The translations under genes and the position numbers were made by a program. A stretch of DNA of 64,000 nt from Streptomyces sp. CBMA152. GTDB taxonomy: Bacteria > Actinomycetota > Actinomycetes > Streptomycetales > Streptomycetaceae. Of the stretch, positions 25,765 through 34,131 are shown piece by piece (the stretch's first letter is position 1; each line of letters starts with the position of its first letter). The DNA is taken from positions 62,001 through 126,000 of the forward strand of contig NZ_MECJ01000027.1 in the NCBI RefSeq assembly GCF_014596475.1, read 5' to 3'. The notes beneath the pieces are model-generated. The model saw only the letters and a program-made list of their open reading frames with translations. It had not been told where the DNA came from and did no database searches.

Positions 25765-25841
25765 CTCCGGTCGCGAGCGTCCAGGGCGTGGAGGCGGCCG
25801 TCGTCGCTGCCTACGTGGACGATGCCGTCGGCAACACTCGC
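25765..25841 (-). pseudogene. Relic PQQ-type beta-propeller blade
   Basis: In frame upstream of the response regulator, the minus strand encodes SVADGIVHVGSDDGRLHAL followed by DARD. This is a near-perfect blade motif of PQQ-binding-like repeat proteins (dGxVyvGSdDGxLyALDa). No start codon, signal or further blades surround it, and the frame beyond is non-coding, so it looks like the surviving 3' end of a deleted gene. A chance match is unlikely but cannot be excluded for so short a stretch. Confidence 0.45.
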
Positions 25842-25943
25842 CGTACCCGGACGGCCCCGACACGGTCCGGGCCGCGCGCGAGCCGGGGTCGGTAAGGTCC
25901 CGGTCAGCAGCCGCCCGGCTGCGCTTCTCCCCCGGAGGCACGC

Positions 25944-26936
25944 ATGAAGATGCTGATCAACGTGGCCGAGACAGTCGTGGCGGACGCGCTGCGCGGGATG
26001 GCGGCCGCCCATCCGGAACTCACCGTCGACGTGGAGAACCGCGTGATCGTGCGCCGGGACGCGCCGATGGCCGGGAAGGTCGCGCTGGTGTCGGGGGGCG
26101 GGTCGGGGCACGAGCCGCTGCACGGCGGGTTCGTGGGGCCCGGGATGCTCGCCGCCGCCTGCCCCGGCGAGGTGTTCACCTCGCCCGTGCCGGACCAGAT
26201 GGTGCGCGCCGCGGCCGCCGTGGACAGCGGGGCCGGGGTGCTGTTCGTCGTCAAGAACTACACCGGTGACGTGCTCAACTTCGAGATGGCCGCCGAACTC
26301 GCCGAGGACGAGGGCGTACAGGTCGCCAAGGTGCTGGTCAACGACGACGTCGCGGTCACCGACAGCCTGTACACCGCCGGGCGGCGCGGGACCGGGGCGA
26401 CCCTGTTCGTGGAGAAGATCGCGGGCGCCCTGGCCGAGGAGGGCGCGCCGCTGGAGCGGGTGGAGGCGATCGCCCGCCGGGTGAACGAGGGCTCGCGCAG
26501 CTTCGGCGTCGCCCTCGGCGCCTGCACCACCCCGGCCAAGGGGAGCCCGACCTTCGAACTGCCGCCCGGTGAGCTGGAGTTGGGTGTCGGCATCCATGGC
26601 GAGCCGGGGCGTGAGCGGCGGCCCATGATGACCTCGCGGGAGATCGCCGACTTCGCGGTGGACGCCGTCCTGGAGGACCTGAAGCCGTCGAGTCCCGTCC
26701 TGCTGCTCGTCAACGGCATGGGGGCGACACCGCTGCTCGAACTGTACGGGTTCAACGCCGAGGTGCACCGGGTGCTGGCCGAGCGCCGCGTCCCCGTCGC
26801 CCGCACGCTCGTGGGCAACTACGTCACCTCGCTCGACATGGCGGGCTGCTCGGTGACGCTCTGTCAGGCCGACGAGGAGCTGCTGCGCCTGTGGGACGCG
26901 CCGGTCAACACGCCCGCGCTGCGGTGGGGTTGCTGA
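25944..26936 (+). CDS. dhaK: Dihydroxyacetone kinase, substrate-binding subunit
   Basis: This 330-residue protein aligns with DhaK over its full length. GGGSGHEPLHGGFVG near 50-64 forms the active-site loop, and His218 in GVGIHGEPG is at exactly the position of the histidine that holds dihydroxyacetone as a hemiaminal. DhaK presents dihydroxyacetone to the ADP-bearing DhaL, which phosphorylates it to dihydroxyacetone phosphate, linking glycerol-type carbon to glycolysis. The start has GGAGG about 6 nt upstream. It opens the dhaKLM operon. Confidence 0.95.
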   Translation: MKMLINVAETVVADALRGMAAAHPELTVDVENRVIVRRDAPMAGKVALVSGGGSGHEPLHGGFVGPGMLAAACPGEVFTSPVPDQMVRAAAAVDSGAGVLFVVKNYTGDVLNFEMAAELAEDEGVQVAKVLVNDDVAVTDSLYTAGRRGTGATLFVEKIAGALAEEGAPLERVEAIARRVNEGSRSFGVALGACTTPAKGSPTFELPPGELELGVGIHGEPGRERRPMMTSREIADFAVDAVLEDLKPSSPVLLLVNGMGATPLLELYGFNAEVHRVLAERRVPVARTLVGNYVTSLDMAGCSVTLCQADEELLRLWDAPVNTPALRWGC

Positions 26937-26979
26937 ACCCGACGCCCACGACACCCTGATGATTCCCGAAGGAGGACTT

Positions 26980-27576
26980 GTGCTCGACACCGCGTTCTTC
27001 CGCCGCTGGATGACCGCGACGGCCGCCGCCGTCGACCGGGAGGCGGACCGGCTGACCGAACTGGACTCGGCCATCGGCGACGCCGACCACGGCAGCAACC
27101 TGCGGCGCGGCTTCACTGCCGTGGCCGCCGTGCTGGACAAGGACAACCCGGACACCCCCGGGGGCGTACTCACCCTCGCCGGGCGCGAGTTGATCTCCAC
27201 CGTCGGCGGCGCCTCCGGACCGTTGTACGGGACGCTCCTGCGCCGCACCGGCAAGGCGCTCGGCGACGCGGCCGAGGTCGACCGGGCGCAGCTCGCCGAG
27301 GCGCTGGGCGCGGGTGTGGCTGCGGTGGCCCAGCTCGGCGGGGCGGCGGCCGGGGACAAGACGATGCTGGACGCGCTGCTGCCCGCCGTCGACGCGCTCG
27401 GCGAGTCCTTCGCGGCCGCGAGCACGGCTGCCGAGGCCGGAGCGCTCGCGACCGTACCGCTGCAAGCGCGCAAGGGGCGGGCCAGCTATCTCGGCGAGCG
27501 GTCCATCGGCCACCAGGACCCGGGCGCGACCTCGTCGGCCCTGCTCATCGCCGCGCTCGTGGAGGCTGCCGGATGA
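26980..27576 (+). CDS. dhaL: Dihydroxyacetone kinase, nucleotide-binding subunit
   Basis: This 198-residue all-helical DhaL binds ADP permanently as cofactor. The Mg-chelating aspartate motif IGDADHGSN lies near 28-36, and the ISTVGGASGPLYG and RKGRASYLGERSIGHQDPGATS loops contact the nucleotide. I chose the GTG at 26980 because GAAGGAGGAC sits 4 nt upstream; the upstream in-frame ATG at 26959 would put that ribosome site inside the coding sequence. Subunit order K-L-M and the ATGA overlap with dhaM indicate one operon. Confidence 0.94.
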   Translation: MLDTAFFRRWMTATAAAVDREADRLTELDSAIGDADHGSNLRRGFTAVAAVLDKDNPDTPGGVLTLAGRELISTVGGASGPLYGTLLRRTGKALGDAAEVDRAQLAEALGAGVAAVAQLGGAAAGDKTMLDALLPAVDALGESFAAASTAAEAGALATVPLQARKGRASYLGERSIGHQDPGATSSALLIAALVEAAG

Positions 27577-27986
27577 GCGGGGACGGGAAGCTCGTCGGGG
27601 TCGTACTCGTCTCGCACAGCGCGGCGGTCGCGGCGGCCGTGGCCGAGCTTGCGACGGGGCTCGCGGGCGGCGGTACGACCGCCCCGGTCGCCCCTGCGGG
27701 CGGCACCCCCGACGGCGGCCTCGGCACCAGTTCCGAGCTGATCGCGCAGGCGGCGGCCGCCGTGGACAGCGGCGCGGGCGTCGCGGTCCTGGTCGACCTC
27801 GGCAGCGCGGTGCTCACCGTGAAGGCGCTGCTCGCCGAGGGCGACGAGCTGCCGGAGGGGACACGGCTGATCGACGCGCCGTTCGTCGAGGGCGCGGTGG
27901 CCGCCGTGGTCACCGCCTCGGCCGGGGCGGACCTGGACGCGGTGGAGGCGGCGGCGTCGGAGGCGTACGGCTACCGGAAGGTCTGA
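27573..27986 (+). CDS. dhaM: Dihydroxyacetone kinase phosphotransfer subunit (PTS EIIA-like)
   Basis: This 137-residue single-domain DhaM passes phosphate from PTS HPr to the ADP of DhaL. The acceptor is His15 in VVLVSHSA, equivalent to His9 of the E. coli protein, and VDLGSAVLTVKALL is the conserved DhaM helix. It lacks the HPr and EI-like domains fused to DhaM in enterobacteria, so the general PTS proteins must come from elsewhere. Its presence means this kinase uses phosphoenolpyruvate rather than ATP. A strong terminator follows 18 nt after the stop. Confidence 0.93.
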   Translation: MSGDGKLVGVVLVSHSAAVAAAVAELATGLAGGGTTAPVAPAGGTPDGGLGTSSELIAQAAAAVDSGAGVAVLVDLGSAVLTVKALLAEGDELPEGTRLIDAPFVEGAVAAVVTASAGADLDAVEAAASEAYGYRKV

Positions 27987-28003
27987 TACCGGCGCGCTGA
28001 CCT

Positions 28004-28040
28004 GGATGGGCCCGGCGGGACTCCCCCGCCGGGCCCATCC
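28004..28040. terminator. dhaKLM operon terminator
   Basis: A perfect 16-bp stem pairs GGATGGGCCCGGCGGG (28004-28019) with 28025-28040 around a 5-nt loop. It lies 17 nt after the dhaM stop and has no T-tract. Confidence 0.88.
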
Positions 28041-28085
28041 ACGTATCCCCACAACAGCCGGGCCCGATGTGACCCAGACCCTTTA

Positions 28086-28123
28086 TGCAACTTGTTGCAC
28101 AAGCGGGCCCCGTGCTCTACAAC
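28086..28123 (+). promoter_or_regulatory. Promoter and palindromic operator of the dienoyl-CoA reductase-like gene
   Basis: A perfect palindrome TGCAAC-TT-GTTGCA (28086-28099) overlaps a candidate -35 TTGCAC (28095-28100). It is followed after exactly 17 nt by TACAAC (28118-28123), a good -10. A regulator bound at the palindrome would block the -35. The TGCAAC half-site recurs in front of the nearby MarR gene, so MarR is the likely ligand; the PadR regulator encoded just downstream is the alternative. Confidence 0.6.
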
Positions 28124-28160
28124 TGGAGCTGACGACACCGCCGTATCCGGAGGCCCCCCG

Positions 28161-30182
28161 ATGAGCGACTACCCCCACCTGCTGCGCCCCCTCGACCTCG
28201 GCTTCACCACCCTGCCCAACCGGGTGCTGATGGGGTCCATGCACATCGGGCTCGAAGAGGCCGAGAACGGGTTCGAGCGGATGGCGGCCTTCTACGCCGA
28301 GCGGGCGCGCGGCGGGGTCGGGCTCATGGTCACCGGCGGCATCGCGCCCAACGACGCGGGCCGCCCGTACGAGGGCGGCGCCAAGATCACCACCGAGGCG
28401 GAGGCCGCGCAGCGCCGCACCGTCACCGACGCCGTGCACGCGGCGGGCGGGCGGATCGCGATGCAGATCCTGCACTTCGGGCGGTACGCCTACCACCAGG
28501 ACCTGGTCGCGCCGAGCGCGCTCCAGGCGCCGATCAGCCCGTTCGTGCCGCACGCCCTGACCGAGGACGAGGTCGAGCAGACCGTCGAGGACTTCGTGCG
28601 CGCCGCCGAGCTCGCCAAGTCCGCCGGGTACGACGGCGTCGAGATCATGGGGTCCGAGGGCTATCTGATCAACGAGTTCGTGGCGGGCGCGGTGAACCAG
28701 CGCACCGACAGCTGGGGCGGCTCGTACGAGAACCGGATGCGCTTCCCGGTCGAGATCGTCCGCCGTACGCGCGAGCGCGTCGGCGCCGACTTCATCATCA
28801 TCTACCGGCTCTCCATGCTGGACCTGGTGCCCGGCGGCTCCACGCTCGACGAGGTGATCACGCTCGCCCGCGCCATCGAGGCGGCCGGGGCGACGCTCAT
28901 CAACACCGGCATCGGCTGGCACGAGGCGCGCATCCCCACCATCGCGACCTCGGTGCCTCGCGGCGCGTACACCTGGGTGACCAAGAAGCTGATGGGGTCG
29001 GTCTCGATCCCGCTCATCACCAGCAACCGCATCAACACCCCCGAAGTGGCCGAGCAGTTGCTCGCCGAGGGACGCGCGGACATGGTGTCGATGGCGCGGC
29101 CGTTCCTCGCCGACCCCGAGTTCGTCGCCAAGGCGCGGGCGGGGCGGTCCGAGACCATCAACACCTGCATCGGCTGCAACCAGGCCTGCCTCGACCACAC
29201 CTTCAGCGGGAAGATCACCTCCTGCCTGGTGAACCCGCGCGCCTGCAACGAGACCGAGCTGGTGCTCTCGCCCACCCGGCGCCGCAAGAACCTGGCCGTG
29301 GTCGGCGCGGGCCCGGCCGGGCTCGCCTTCGCGGTCTCGGCGGCCGAGCGCGGCCACGCGGTCACGCTCTTCGACGCGGCCGCCGAGGTCGGCGGCCAGC
29401 TGAACATCGCCAAGCGGGTCCCGGGCAAGGAGGAGTTCGAGGAGACGCTGCGGTACTACCGCACCATGCTCGAACTGCACGGTGTGGACGTCCGGTTGAA
29501 CACCTCCGTCTCGGCCGCCGACCTCGCGGACGGCCCGTACGACGAGGTCGTCGTCGCCACCGGTGTCACCCCCCGCACCCCGGAGATCCCCGGCCGCGAC
29601 CACCCGAGCGTCGTCACCTACCTCGACGTACTGCGCGACGGGGCGCCGGTGGGCGAGCGGGTGGCGATCGTCGGCGCGGGTGGCATCGGCTTCGACGTCG
29701 CCGAGTACCTCACCGACGGCGGCGACGCGGCGAGCCTGGACGCCGAGACGTACTTCCGGCAGTGGGGCGTCGACACCACGTACGGCGAGCGCGGCGGGCT
29801 GCGCGCGCCCGAGCGGCCCAAGCCGCCGCGCGCGGTCCACCTCCTCCAGCGCAAGACCTCCAAGGTCGGCGCGGGCCTGGGCAAGACCACGGGCTGGATC
29901 CACCGCACCGAGCTGAAGCACCGGGGCGTGACCATGGTGCCGGGCGTGAGCTACGACCTGGTCGACGACGCCGGGCTGCACATCACCGTCGACGGCACCT
30001 CCTCCGTACTGCCGGTGGACACCGTCGTCCTGTGCGCCGGCCAGGAGCCGCGCCGCGACCTGTACGAGGAGCTGACGGCGGCCGGGGTCACCGCGCATCT
30101 GATCGGCGGCGCGGACGTGGCCGCCGAGCTGGACGCCAAGCGCGCCATCGACCAGGGCACCAGGCTGGCGGCGGCCCTCTGA
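28161..30182 (+). CDS. FadH-like NADH:flavin oxidoreductase/2,4-dienoyl-CoA reductase family
   Basis: The 673-residue protein has three parts. An Old Yellow Enzyme-type FMN barrel covers about 1-330. A [4Fe-4S] site is formed by Cys336, Cys339, Cys343 and Cys355 (C-x2-C-x3-C-x11-C). FAD and NAD(P)H Rossmann domains start at VVGAGPAGLAF near 380 and VAIVGAGGIGFDVAEYL near 507. This architecture matches 2,4-dienoyl-CoA reductase, trimethylamine dehydrogenase and related enzymes that pass electrons from NADPH through FAD and Fe-S to FMN. The physiological substrate is not settled by sequence. Start ATG at 28161 has CCGGAGG upstream. Local repressor genes PadR and MarR suggest induction by an unsaturated or aromatic compound. 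Confidence 0.88.
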   Translation: MSDYPHLLRPLDLGFTTLPNRVLMGSMHIGLEEAENGFERMAAFYAERARGGVGLMVTGGIAPNDAGRPYEGGAKITTEAEAAQRRTVTDAVHAAGGRIAMQILHFGRYAYHQDLVAPSALQAPISPFVPHALTEDEVEQTVEDFVRAAELAKSAGYDGVEIMGSEGYLINEFVAGAVNQRTDSWGGSYENRMRFPVEIVRRTRERVGADFIIIYRLSMLDLVPGGSTLDEVITLARAIEAAGATLINTGIGWHEARIPTIATSVPRGAYTWVTKKLMGSVSIPLITSNRINTPEVAEQLLAEGRADMVSMARPFLADPEFVAKARAGRSETINTCIGCNQACLDHTFSGKITSCLVNPRACNETELVLSPTRRRKNLAVVGAGPAGLAFAVSAAERGHAVTLFDAAAEVGGQLNIAKRVPGKEEFEETLRYYRTMLELHGVDVRLNTSVSAADLADGPYDEVVVATGVTPRTPEIPGRDHPSVVTYLDVLRDGAPVGERVAIVGAGGIGFDVAEYLTDGGDAASLDAETYFRQWGVDTTYGERGGLRAPERPKPPRAVHLLQRKTSKVGAGLGKTTGWIHRTELKHRGVTMVPGVSYDLVDDAGLHITVDGTSSVLPVDTVVLCAGQEPRRDLYEELTAAGVTAHLIGGADVAAELDAKRAIDQGTRLAAAL

Positions 30183-30216
30183 CCGGCGCCGCCCGCGGCG
30201 AACCTAGGATGCGGTC

Positions 30217-30753
30217 ATGTCCCTCCCGCACGCGATCCTGACCGCTCTGCTCGAAAAGCCCTCGTCGGGGCTTGAGCTGACGCGCCGCTTCGACAAGTCG
30301 TTCGGCTTCTTCTGGTCCGCGACGCACCAGCAGATCTATCGTGAGCTGGGCAAGCTGGAGGCGTCCGGGTTCATCCGCGCGCTGGCGTCGCAGGCGCCGG
30401 CGCGCGGACAGAAGAAGGAGTACGAGGTCCTGCCCGCGGGCCGTGCGGAGCTCGCCGCATGGGCGAGTGCCGGGCAGGAACCCCGCCCGATGCGCGACCC
30501 GCTGCTGCTGCGGATGCGGGCGGCGGCGGTCGTCGGCACGGACGGGCTCGACGCCGAGCTGCGCCGCCATCTGGCCCTGCACGAGCGCCAGTTGGAGATG
30601 TACGAGGGGATCGAGCGGCGGGATTTCCCGCCGGAGCGGGACAGCGAGCAGGACCGGCTGCGGCATCTGGTGCTGCGCGGCGGCATCGAGCTGGAGACGT
30701 TCTGGATCCGCTGGCTGACCCAGGCGCTGGACACGGTGGCCGAGCCAGAGTGA
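30217..30753 (+). CDS. PadR-family transcriptional regulator
   Basis: This 178-residue protein has an N-terminal winged helix (residues 1-80: HAILTALLEKPSSGLELTRRFD, FFWSATHQQIYRELGKLEASGFI, then the wing KKEYEVLPAGR). Its C-terminal helical domain (about 95-170) is the PadR dimerisation type. It lies 35 nt after the flavoenzyme gene on the same strand, so it may be co-transcribed and control that gene. PadR proteins usually repress and are released by phenolic or other lipophilic effectors. Confidence 0.88.
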   Translation: MSLPHAILTALLEKPSSGLELTRRFDKSFGFFWSATHQQIYRELGKLEASGFIRALASQAPARGQKKEYEVLPAGRAELAAWASAGQEPRPMRDPLLLRMRAAAVVGTDGLDAELRRHLALHERQLEMYEGIERRDFPPERDSEQDRLRHLVLRGGIELETFWIRWLTQALDTVAEPE

Positions 30754-30780
30754 GCGGGTCCGGAGTGAGCGGGTCCGCAC

Positions 30781-30809
30781 ACTGGCGTTGTATTATGCAA
30801 CTAGCCAGT
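30781..30809 (+). promoter_or_regulatory. marR promoter/operator with nested inverted repeats
   Basis: ACTGGC (30781-30786) pairs with GCCAGT (30804-30809), and inside it GTTG (30787-30790) pairs with CAAC (30798-30801). The 7-nt centre contains TATTAT, a good -10 for the MarR gene that starts 14 nt beyond. A dimer bound here would occlude the promoter, consistent with autoregulation. Confidence 0.55.
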
Positions 30810-30822
30810 GAGAGGACCCGCC

Positions 30823-31257
30823 GTGCCCAGTCGAGACCAGTCGGTCGCCACCATCCAGCGCGAGATGACCGCGTTCGCCCGCCGCGCCCGGGCCGCCGCC
30901 GCGCGGATGCACCCTGAGCTCTCGCTGGTCTCGTTCACGCTGCTCTCGCACCTTGAGGACCAGCAGGGGTGCCGGGCGACGGATCTCGCCGCGTACTACA
31001 TGCTCGACAAGTCGACGATCAGTCGGCAGATCGCGGCGCTTGAGCGGTTGTCGTTCATCGAGCGCCGCACCGATCCTGCCGATCATCGCATCCAGCTGCT
31101 GCATCTCACCCCTGCGGGGACGGCGAAGCTCGCCGAAGCAGCGGAGCTGCGGAAGCAGGCGTTCACCGAGCGCCTGGCGGAGTGGGACGCGGGGGATCTC
31201 GAACAGTTCGCGGAGTATTTGCTGCGGTACAACAGCACTGCGGCTAGCTGGAGTTGA
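30823..31257 (+). CDS. MarR-family transcriptional regulator
   Basis: This 144-residue winged-helix regulator has helices LSLVSFTLLSHLED and RATDLAAYYMLDKSTISRQIAALERLSFIERR, with the wing DPADHRIQLLHLTPAG, flanked by dimerising N- and C-terminal helices. I chose the GTG at 30823 because AGAGGA lies about 8 nt upstream; the earlier GTG at 30808 would fall within the operator. Its promoter carries an inverted repeat whose TGCAAC half-site also occurs in front of the FadH-like gene, suggesting it controls both. Dispersed repeat R5 starts right after the stop. Confidence 0.9.
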   Translation: MPSRDQSVATIQREMTAFARRARAAAARMHPELSLVSFTLLSHLEDQQGCRATDLAAYYMLDKSTISRQIAALERLSFIERRTDPADHRIQLLHLTPAGTAKLAEAAELRKQAFTERLAEWDAGDLEQFAEYLLRYNSTAASWS

Positions 31258-31258
31258 G

Positions 31259-31311
31259 CGTTCAGCTGCGGACCGTGCTTGGCTGGTCGCGCAGTTCCCC
31301 GCGCCCCTTAG
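31259..31311 (+). repeat. Dispersed intergenic repeat, copy R5
   Basis: It reads TTCAGCTGCGGACCGTGCTT, then GGCTG, the GTCGCGCAGTTCCCCGCG core and CCCCTTA. It begins 1-2 nt after the MarR stop codon and is in the sense orientation. Confidence 0.87.
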
Positions 31312-31341
31312 GTAACGGCAACAGTCAGGCGCAGCCCCGAC

Positions 31342-32007
31342 CTACCGCCCTCCCCCCGGCGTGACCAAGCCCGACTCGTACGCCAGCACCACCGCCTGGG
31401 CCCGGCTCGCCAGGTCCAGTTTGCTCATCGCTCGGTTGAGGTGGGTCTTGACCGTCGCCTCGCTGATGAAGAGCTGGTCGGAGATCTCCTGGTTCGACAG
31501 GCCGCGTGCGGTGAGTTTGAGGACCTCCGTCTCGCGGGCCGTGAGCGCCGCGAGGTCCGACGACACCTGCGGGGTCTGCTCGACCGGGCGCGCGAACGCC
31601 TCCACGAGCCGGCGCGTCACGCTCGGCGCGAAGAGCGTGTCGCCGCCGCCCACCGCCGCCACCGCGTTCAGCAGCCGCTCCGGCCCCGAGTCCTTGAGCA
31701 GGAACCCCGAGGCACCGGCCCGCAGCGCGGAGTACACGTACTCGTCGAGGTCGAACGTGGTGAGGATGAGGATGCGCGGCGGCGGGTCGGGGGCCTCGGC
31801 GAGGATGCGCTCGGTGGCGGTGATGCCGCTCATGCCGGGCATGCGGATGTCCATGAGGATCACATCGGGCCGGGTCGCCGCCGCCTGGGCCACGGCCTCC
31901 GCCCCGTCGCTGGCCTCTCCGACGACGTCGACGCCCGCCGCCCGTAGCAGGGCGACCAGACCGGCCCGTACGAGGAACTGGTCGTCGACCACGAGTGCCC
32001 TGGTCAT
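31342..32007 (-). CDS. NarL/LuxR-type response regulator
   Basis: This 221-residue protein has a receiver domain (VVDDQ near 6, phosphoacceptor Asp53 in ILMDIRMPGMSG, Thr in LTTFD, Lys in FLLKD). A C-terminal LuxR helix-turn-helix at about 155-215 reads LTARETEVLKLTARGLSNQEISDQLFISEATVKTHL. Its cognate kinase gene lies 36 nt upstream on the same strand. The pair is of the membrane-sensor type widespread in Streptomyces; the signal is unknown. Confidence 0.94.
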   Translation of the reverse strand: MTRALVVDDQFLVRAGLVALLRAAGVDVVGEASDGAEAVAQAAATRPDVILMDIRMPGMSGITATERILAEAPDPPPRILILTTFDLDEYVYSALRAGASGFLLKDSGPERLLNAVAAVGGGDTLFAPSVTRRLVEAFARPVEQTPQVSSDLAALTARETEVLKLTARGLSNQEISDQLFISEATVKTHLNRAMSKLDLASRAQAVVLAYESGLVTPGGGR

Positions 32008-32043
32008 GGCAACGCGTCTTCCCCCTGTGTCATGCGGTCCCGG

Positions 32044-33177
32044 TCAGGCGGTCGGCTGAGCCGAGGTCGGCAGGAGCAGACGGACCGCGAAGCCTCCCTC
32101 GCTTCTCGGGCCGGTGCTGATCGTGCCGCCGTAGAGCTTGGCCCGCTCCCGCATCCCGATCAACCCATGTCCACCACCCGATCGATTTCTGACCGGATTC
32201 GCTCCCGTAGTGTCGTTCACGACGGCGAGAGCGACATGGTTCCGCTCGTAACAGAGTTCCACCGTCGTCCGTGCGCCGGGCGCGTGTTTCAGGACATTGG
32301 TGAGTGCCTCCTGCGCCACCCGGTAGGCGCACAGGTCCACGCCGGGCGCGAGCGGGCGGGCCTCGCCCTGGACGCGCAGCTCGACCGGCAGTCCGCCGGC
32401 CCGTAGCCGCTCCACCATGTCGGAGAGGCGGGACAGGCCCGGCATCGGAGCCGACGGTTCTCCGTCGACGTCCTCCGCGCGCAGGAGGTGCAGCATCCGC
32501 CGCAGCTCCTCCAGCGCCTCCTGGCTGGTCGCGGAGATGGTGCCGAGCGCCCCGCGCGCGGTGGGCGGATCGGACTCGAAGACGAAGCGCGCGAGCCCCG
32601 ACTGCACGGATATCACCGACATGTGGTGGGCGATGATGTCGTGCAACTCCCGGGCGATACGCCCGCGTTCCTCGGCCACTTCGCGCTTGGCCCGGGCCTC
32701 CTGCTCCTTCGCCAACTGCTCGGCGAGCTTGGTGGAGCGGCGGGCCACCCGGCCGAACCGCCACAGCACGGCGGGCACGGCGAGCGCCTGCACGACGACC
32801 GAGGGCATCGCGTCGCTGCCGGTGCGGATCCCGGCGAACACCCACACCACCGCCAAGACCGCCATGCAGGAGAGGGAGATGCGGGCGGGCCGGGTCGCGG
32901 CCACCGTGTACCCCGCGATCAATGCCCCGTAGGAGCCCACGACCGGCCAGTTCCCCAGGGAGATGTAGAGCGTCCACATCGCGATGACGAACGCGCAGAC
33001 ACCCACCGGCGCTCCGGAGCGGAACGCGCACGCCATGTTGATGATCACGGCGAGGGCGTATCCGAGCACGTCGAGCGGCTGCTGCCCCTGCCGGGCCGCC
33101 TCCTGGCCCAGGAGCACGGCGACACACGTCTGTGCCAGCGCGATGAACACATCGGCGGTGACTGGGCGGATCCGCAT
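32044..33177 (-). CDS. NarL-type sensor histidine kinase (HisKA_3)
   Basis: This 377-residue protein has 4-5 hydrophobic segments in residues 7-140 and almost no extracytoplasmic loops, suggesting sensing within the membrane. It then has a coiled linker (LAEQLAKEQEARAKREVAEERGRIA) and the HisKA_3 box RELHDIIAHH with His179. The ATPase domain has the N-box QEALTNVLKHAPGA near 285 and the G-box GHGLIGMRERAKLYGG near 340. It should phosphorylate the adjacent LuxR-type regulator. Confidence 0.93.
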   Translation of the reverse strand: MRIRPVTADVFIALAQTCVAVLLGQEAARQGQQPLDVLGYALAVIINMACAFRSGAPVGVCAFVIAMWTLYISLGNWPVVGSYGALIAGYTVAATRPARISLSCMAVLAVVWVFAGIRTGSDAMPSVVVQALAVPAVLWRFGRVARRSTKLAEQLAKEQEARAKREVAEERGRIARELHDIIAHHMSVISVQSGLARFVFESDPPTARGALGTISATSQEALEELRRMLHLLRAEDVDGEPSAPMPGLSRLSDMVERLRAGGLPVELRVQGEARPLAPGVDLCAYRVAQEALTNVLKHAPGARTTVELCYERNHVALAVVNDTTGANPVRNRSGGGHGLIGMRERAKLYGGTISTGPRSEGGFAVRLLLPTSAQPTA

Positions 33178-33335
33178 TGCCGCAGCCTAATTGCAGGTCA
33201 GACGCGCGGCGTCAACCAATGGCGGTGCACGCTCTACCGCAGGGGTTGTAGACGGACCCACTCCTTCCGGCGCGGTCCGGCACCGCGGTCCGAAACCCGT
33301 TTGTCAGCCGGGTCCCGCGATGTTGAAGTGTGCGG

Positions 33336-34115
33336 ATGGACAACGACAAGGTGCTGGCCCTGTTCGACCAGCAGATGCGCGAGGGCGCTCGGCCCGAGAG
33401 CCCCGCGGCCCGGGTCGAGCGGGTGGGCGGCGTGGTGCGGCACTTCGGCCCCGACCCGACCTGGAACGGGGTGATCTGGTCGGACCTCGACGAGGCCGGC
33501 GCCGAGCGTGAAATCGCCGCGCAGGTGCGGCACTTCACGGAGCTCGGCCGCGAGTTCGAGTGGAAGCTGTACGCCCACGACACCCCCGGCGACCTCGGCG
33601 AACGGCTCATGGCGGCCGGGTTCGTGCCGGAGCCCACCGAGGCCCTGATGGTCGCCGAGAGCGCGGCGCAGGCCGGCGAGGTGGCGCTGGCCGAGGGCAT
33701 CGAGCTGGTGCCGGTGACCGACGAGGCCGGGATCGACCTGATGGCGGCCGTGCACGAGCAGGCGTTCGGCACCGACTCCTCGCGGCTCGCCCGGAGTATG
33801 AAGCTCCAGCTCGCCGAGGCGCCCGACACCCTGGTCGCGGTGCTCGCGACGGCGCACGGCGTGCCGGTCTCCGCCGCCCGGATGGAGCTGATCCCGGGCA
33901 CGCAGTTCGCCGGGCTCTGGGGCGGTGGCACCGCCGAGGCCTGGCGCGGCAAGGGCATCTACCGCGCGTTGGTCTCCTATCGCGCCCGTATCGCCGCCGA
34001 GCGCGGCTACCGCTACCTCCAGGTCGACGCCTCCGACGACAGCCGCCCGATCCTGCACCGCCTGGGCTTCGCGCAGTTGAGCACGACCACGCCGTACCTC
34101 TACGAGCTGCCGTAG
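33336..34115 (+). CDS. GNAT-family N-acetyltransferase
   Basis: This 259-residue protein has a C-terminal GNAT fold at about 125-255. The acetyl-CoA loop is the variant GGGTAEAWRGKGIYRALVSYRA, in which the canonical Q/RxxGxG/A is W-R-G-K-G-I. A second, degenerate lobe occupies the N-terminal 120 residues. The substrate is unknown. The ATG at 33336 was preferred over the GTG two codons earlier, but neither has a strong ribosome site. It converges on the phosphodiester glycosidase gene with a 16-nt gap. Confidence 0.85.
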   Translation: MDNDKVLALFDQQMREGARPESPAARVERVGGVVRHFGPDPTWNGVIWSDLDEAGAEREIAAQVRHFTELGREFEWKLYAHDTPGDLGERLMAAGFVPEPTEALMVAESAAQAGEVALAEGIELVPVTDEAGIDLMAAVHEQAFGTDSSRLARSMKLQLAEAPDTLVAVLATAHGVPVSAARMELIPGTQFAGLWGGGTAEAWRGKGIYRALVSYRARIAAERGYRYLQVDASDDSRPILHRLGFAQLSTTTPYLYELP

Positions 34116-34131
34116 GCCGTACGCGGAGTCC

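Noticed and set aside
26959..26979. Upstream ATG start for dhaL
   Set aside because: The strong GAAGGAGGAC ribosome site would then be inside the gene; the GTG at 26980 is correctly spaced from it and begins the family alignment.
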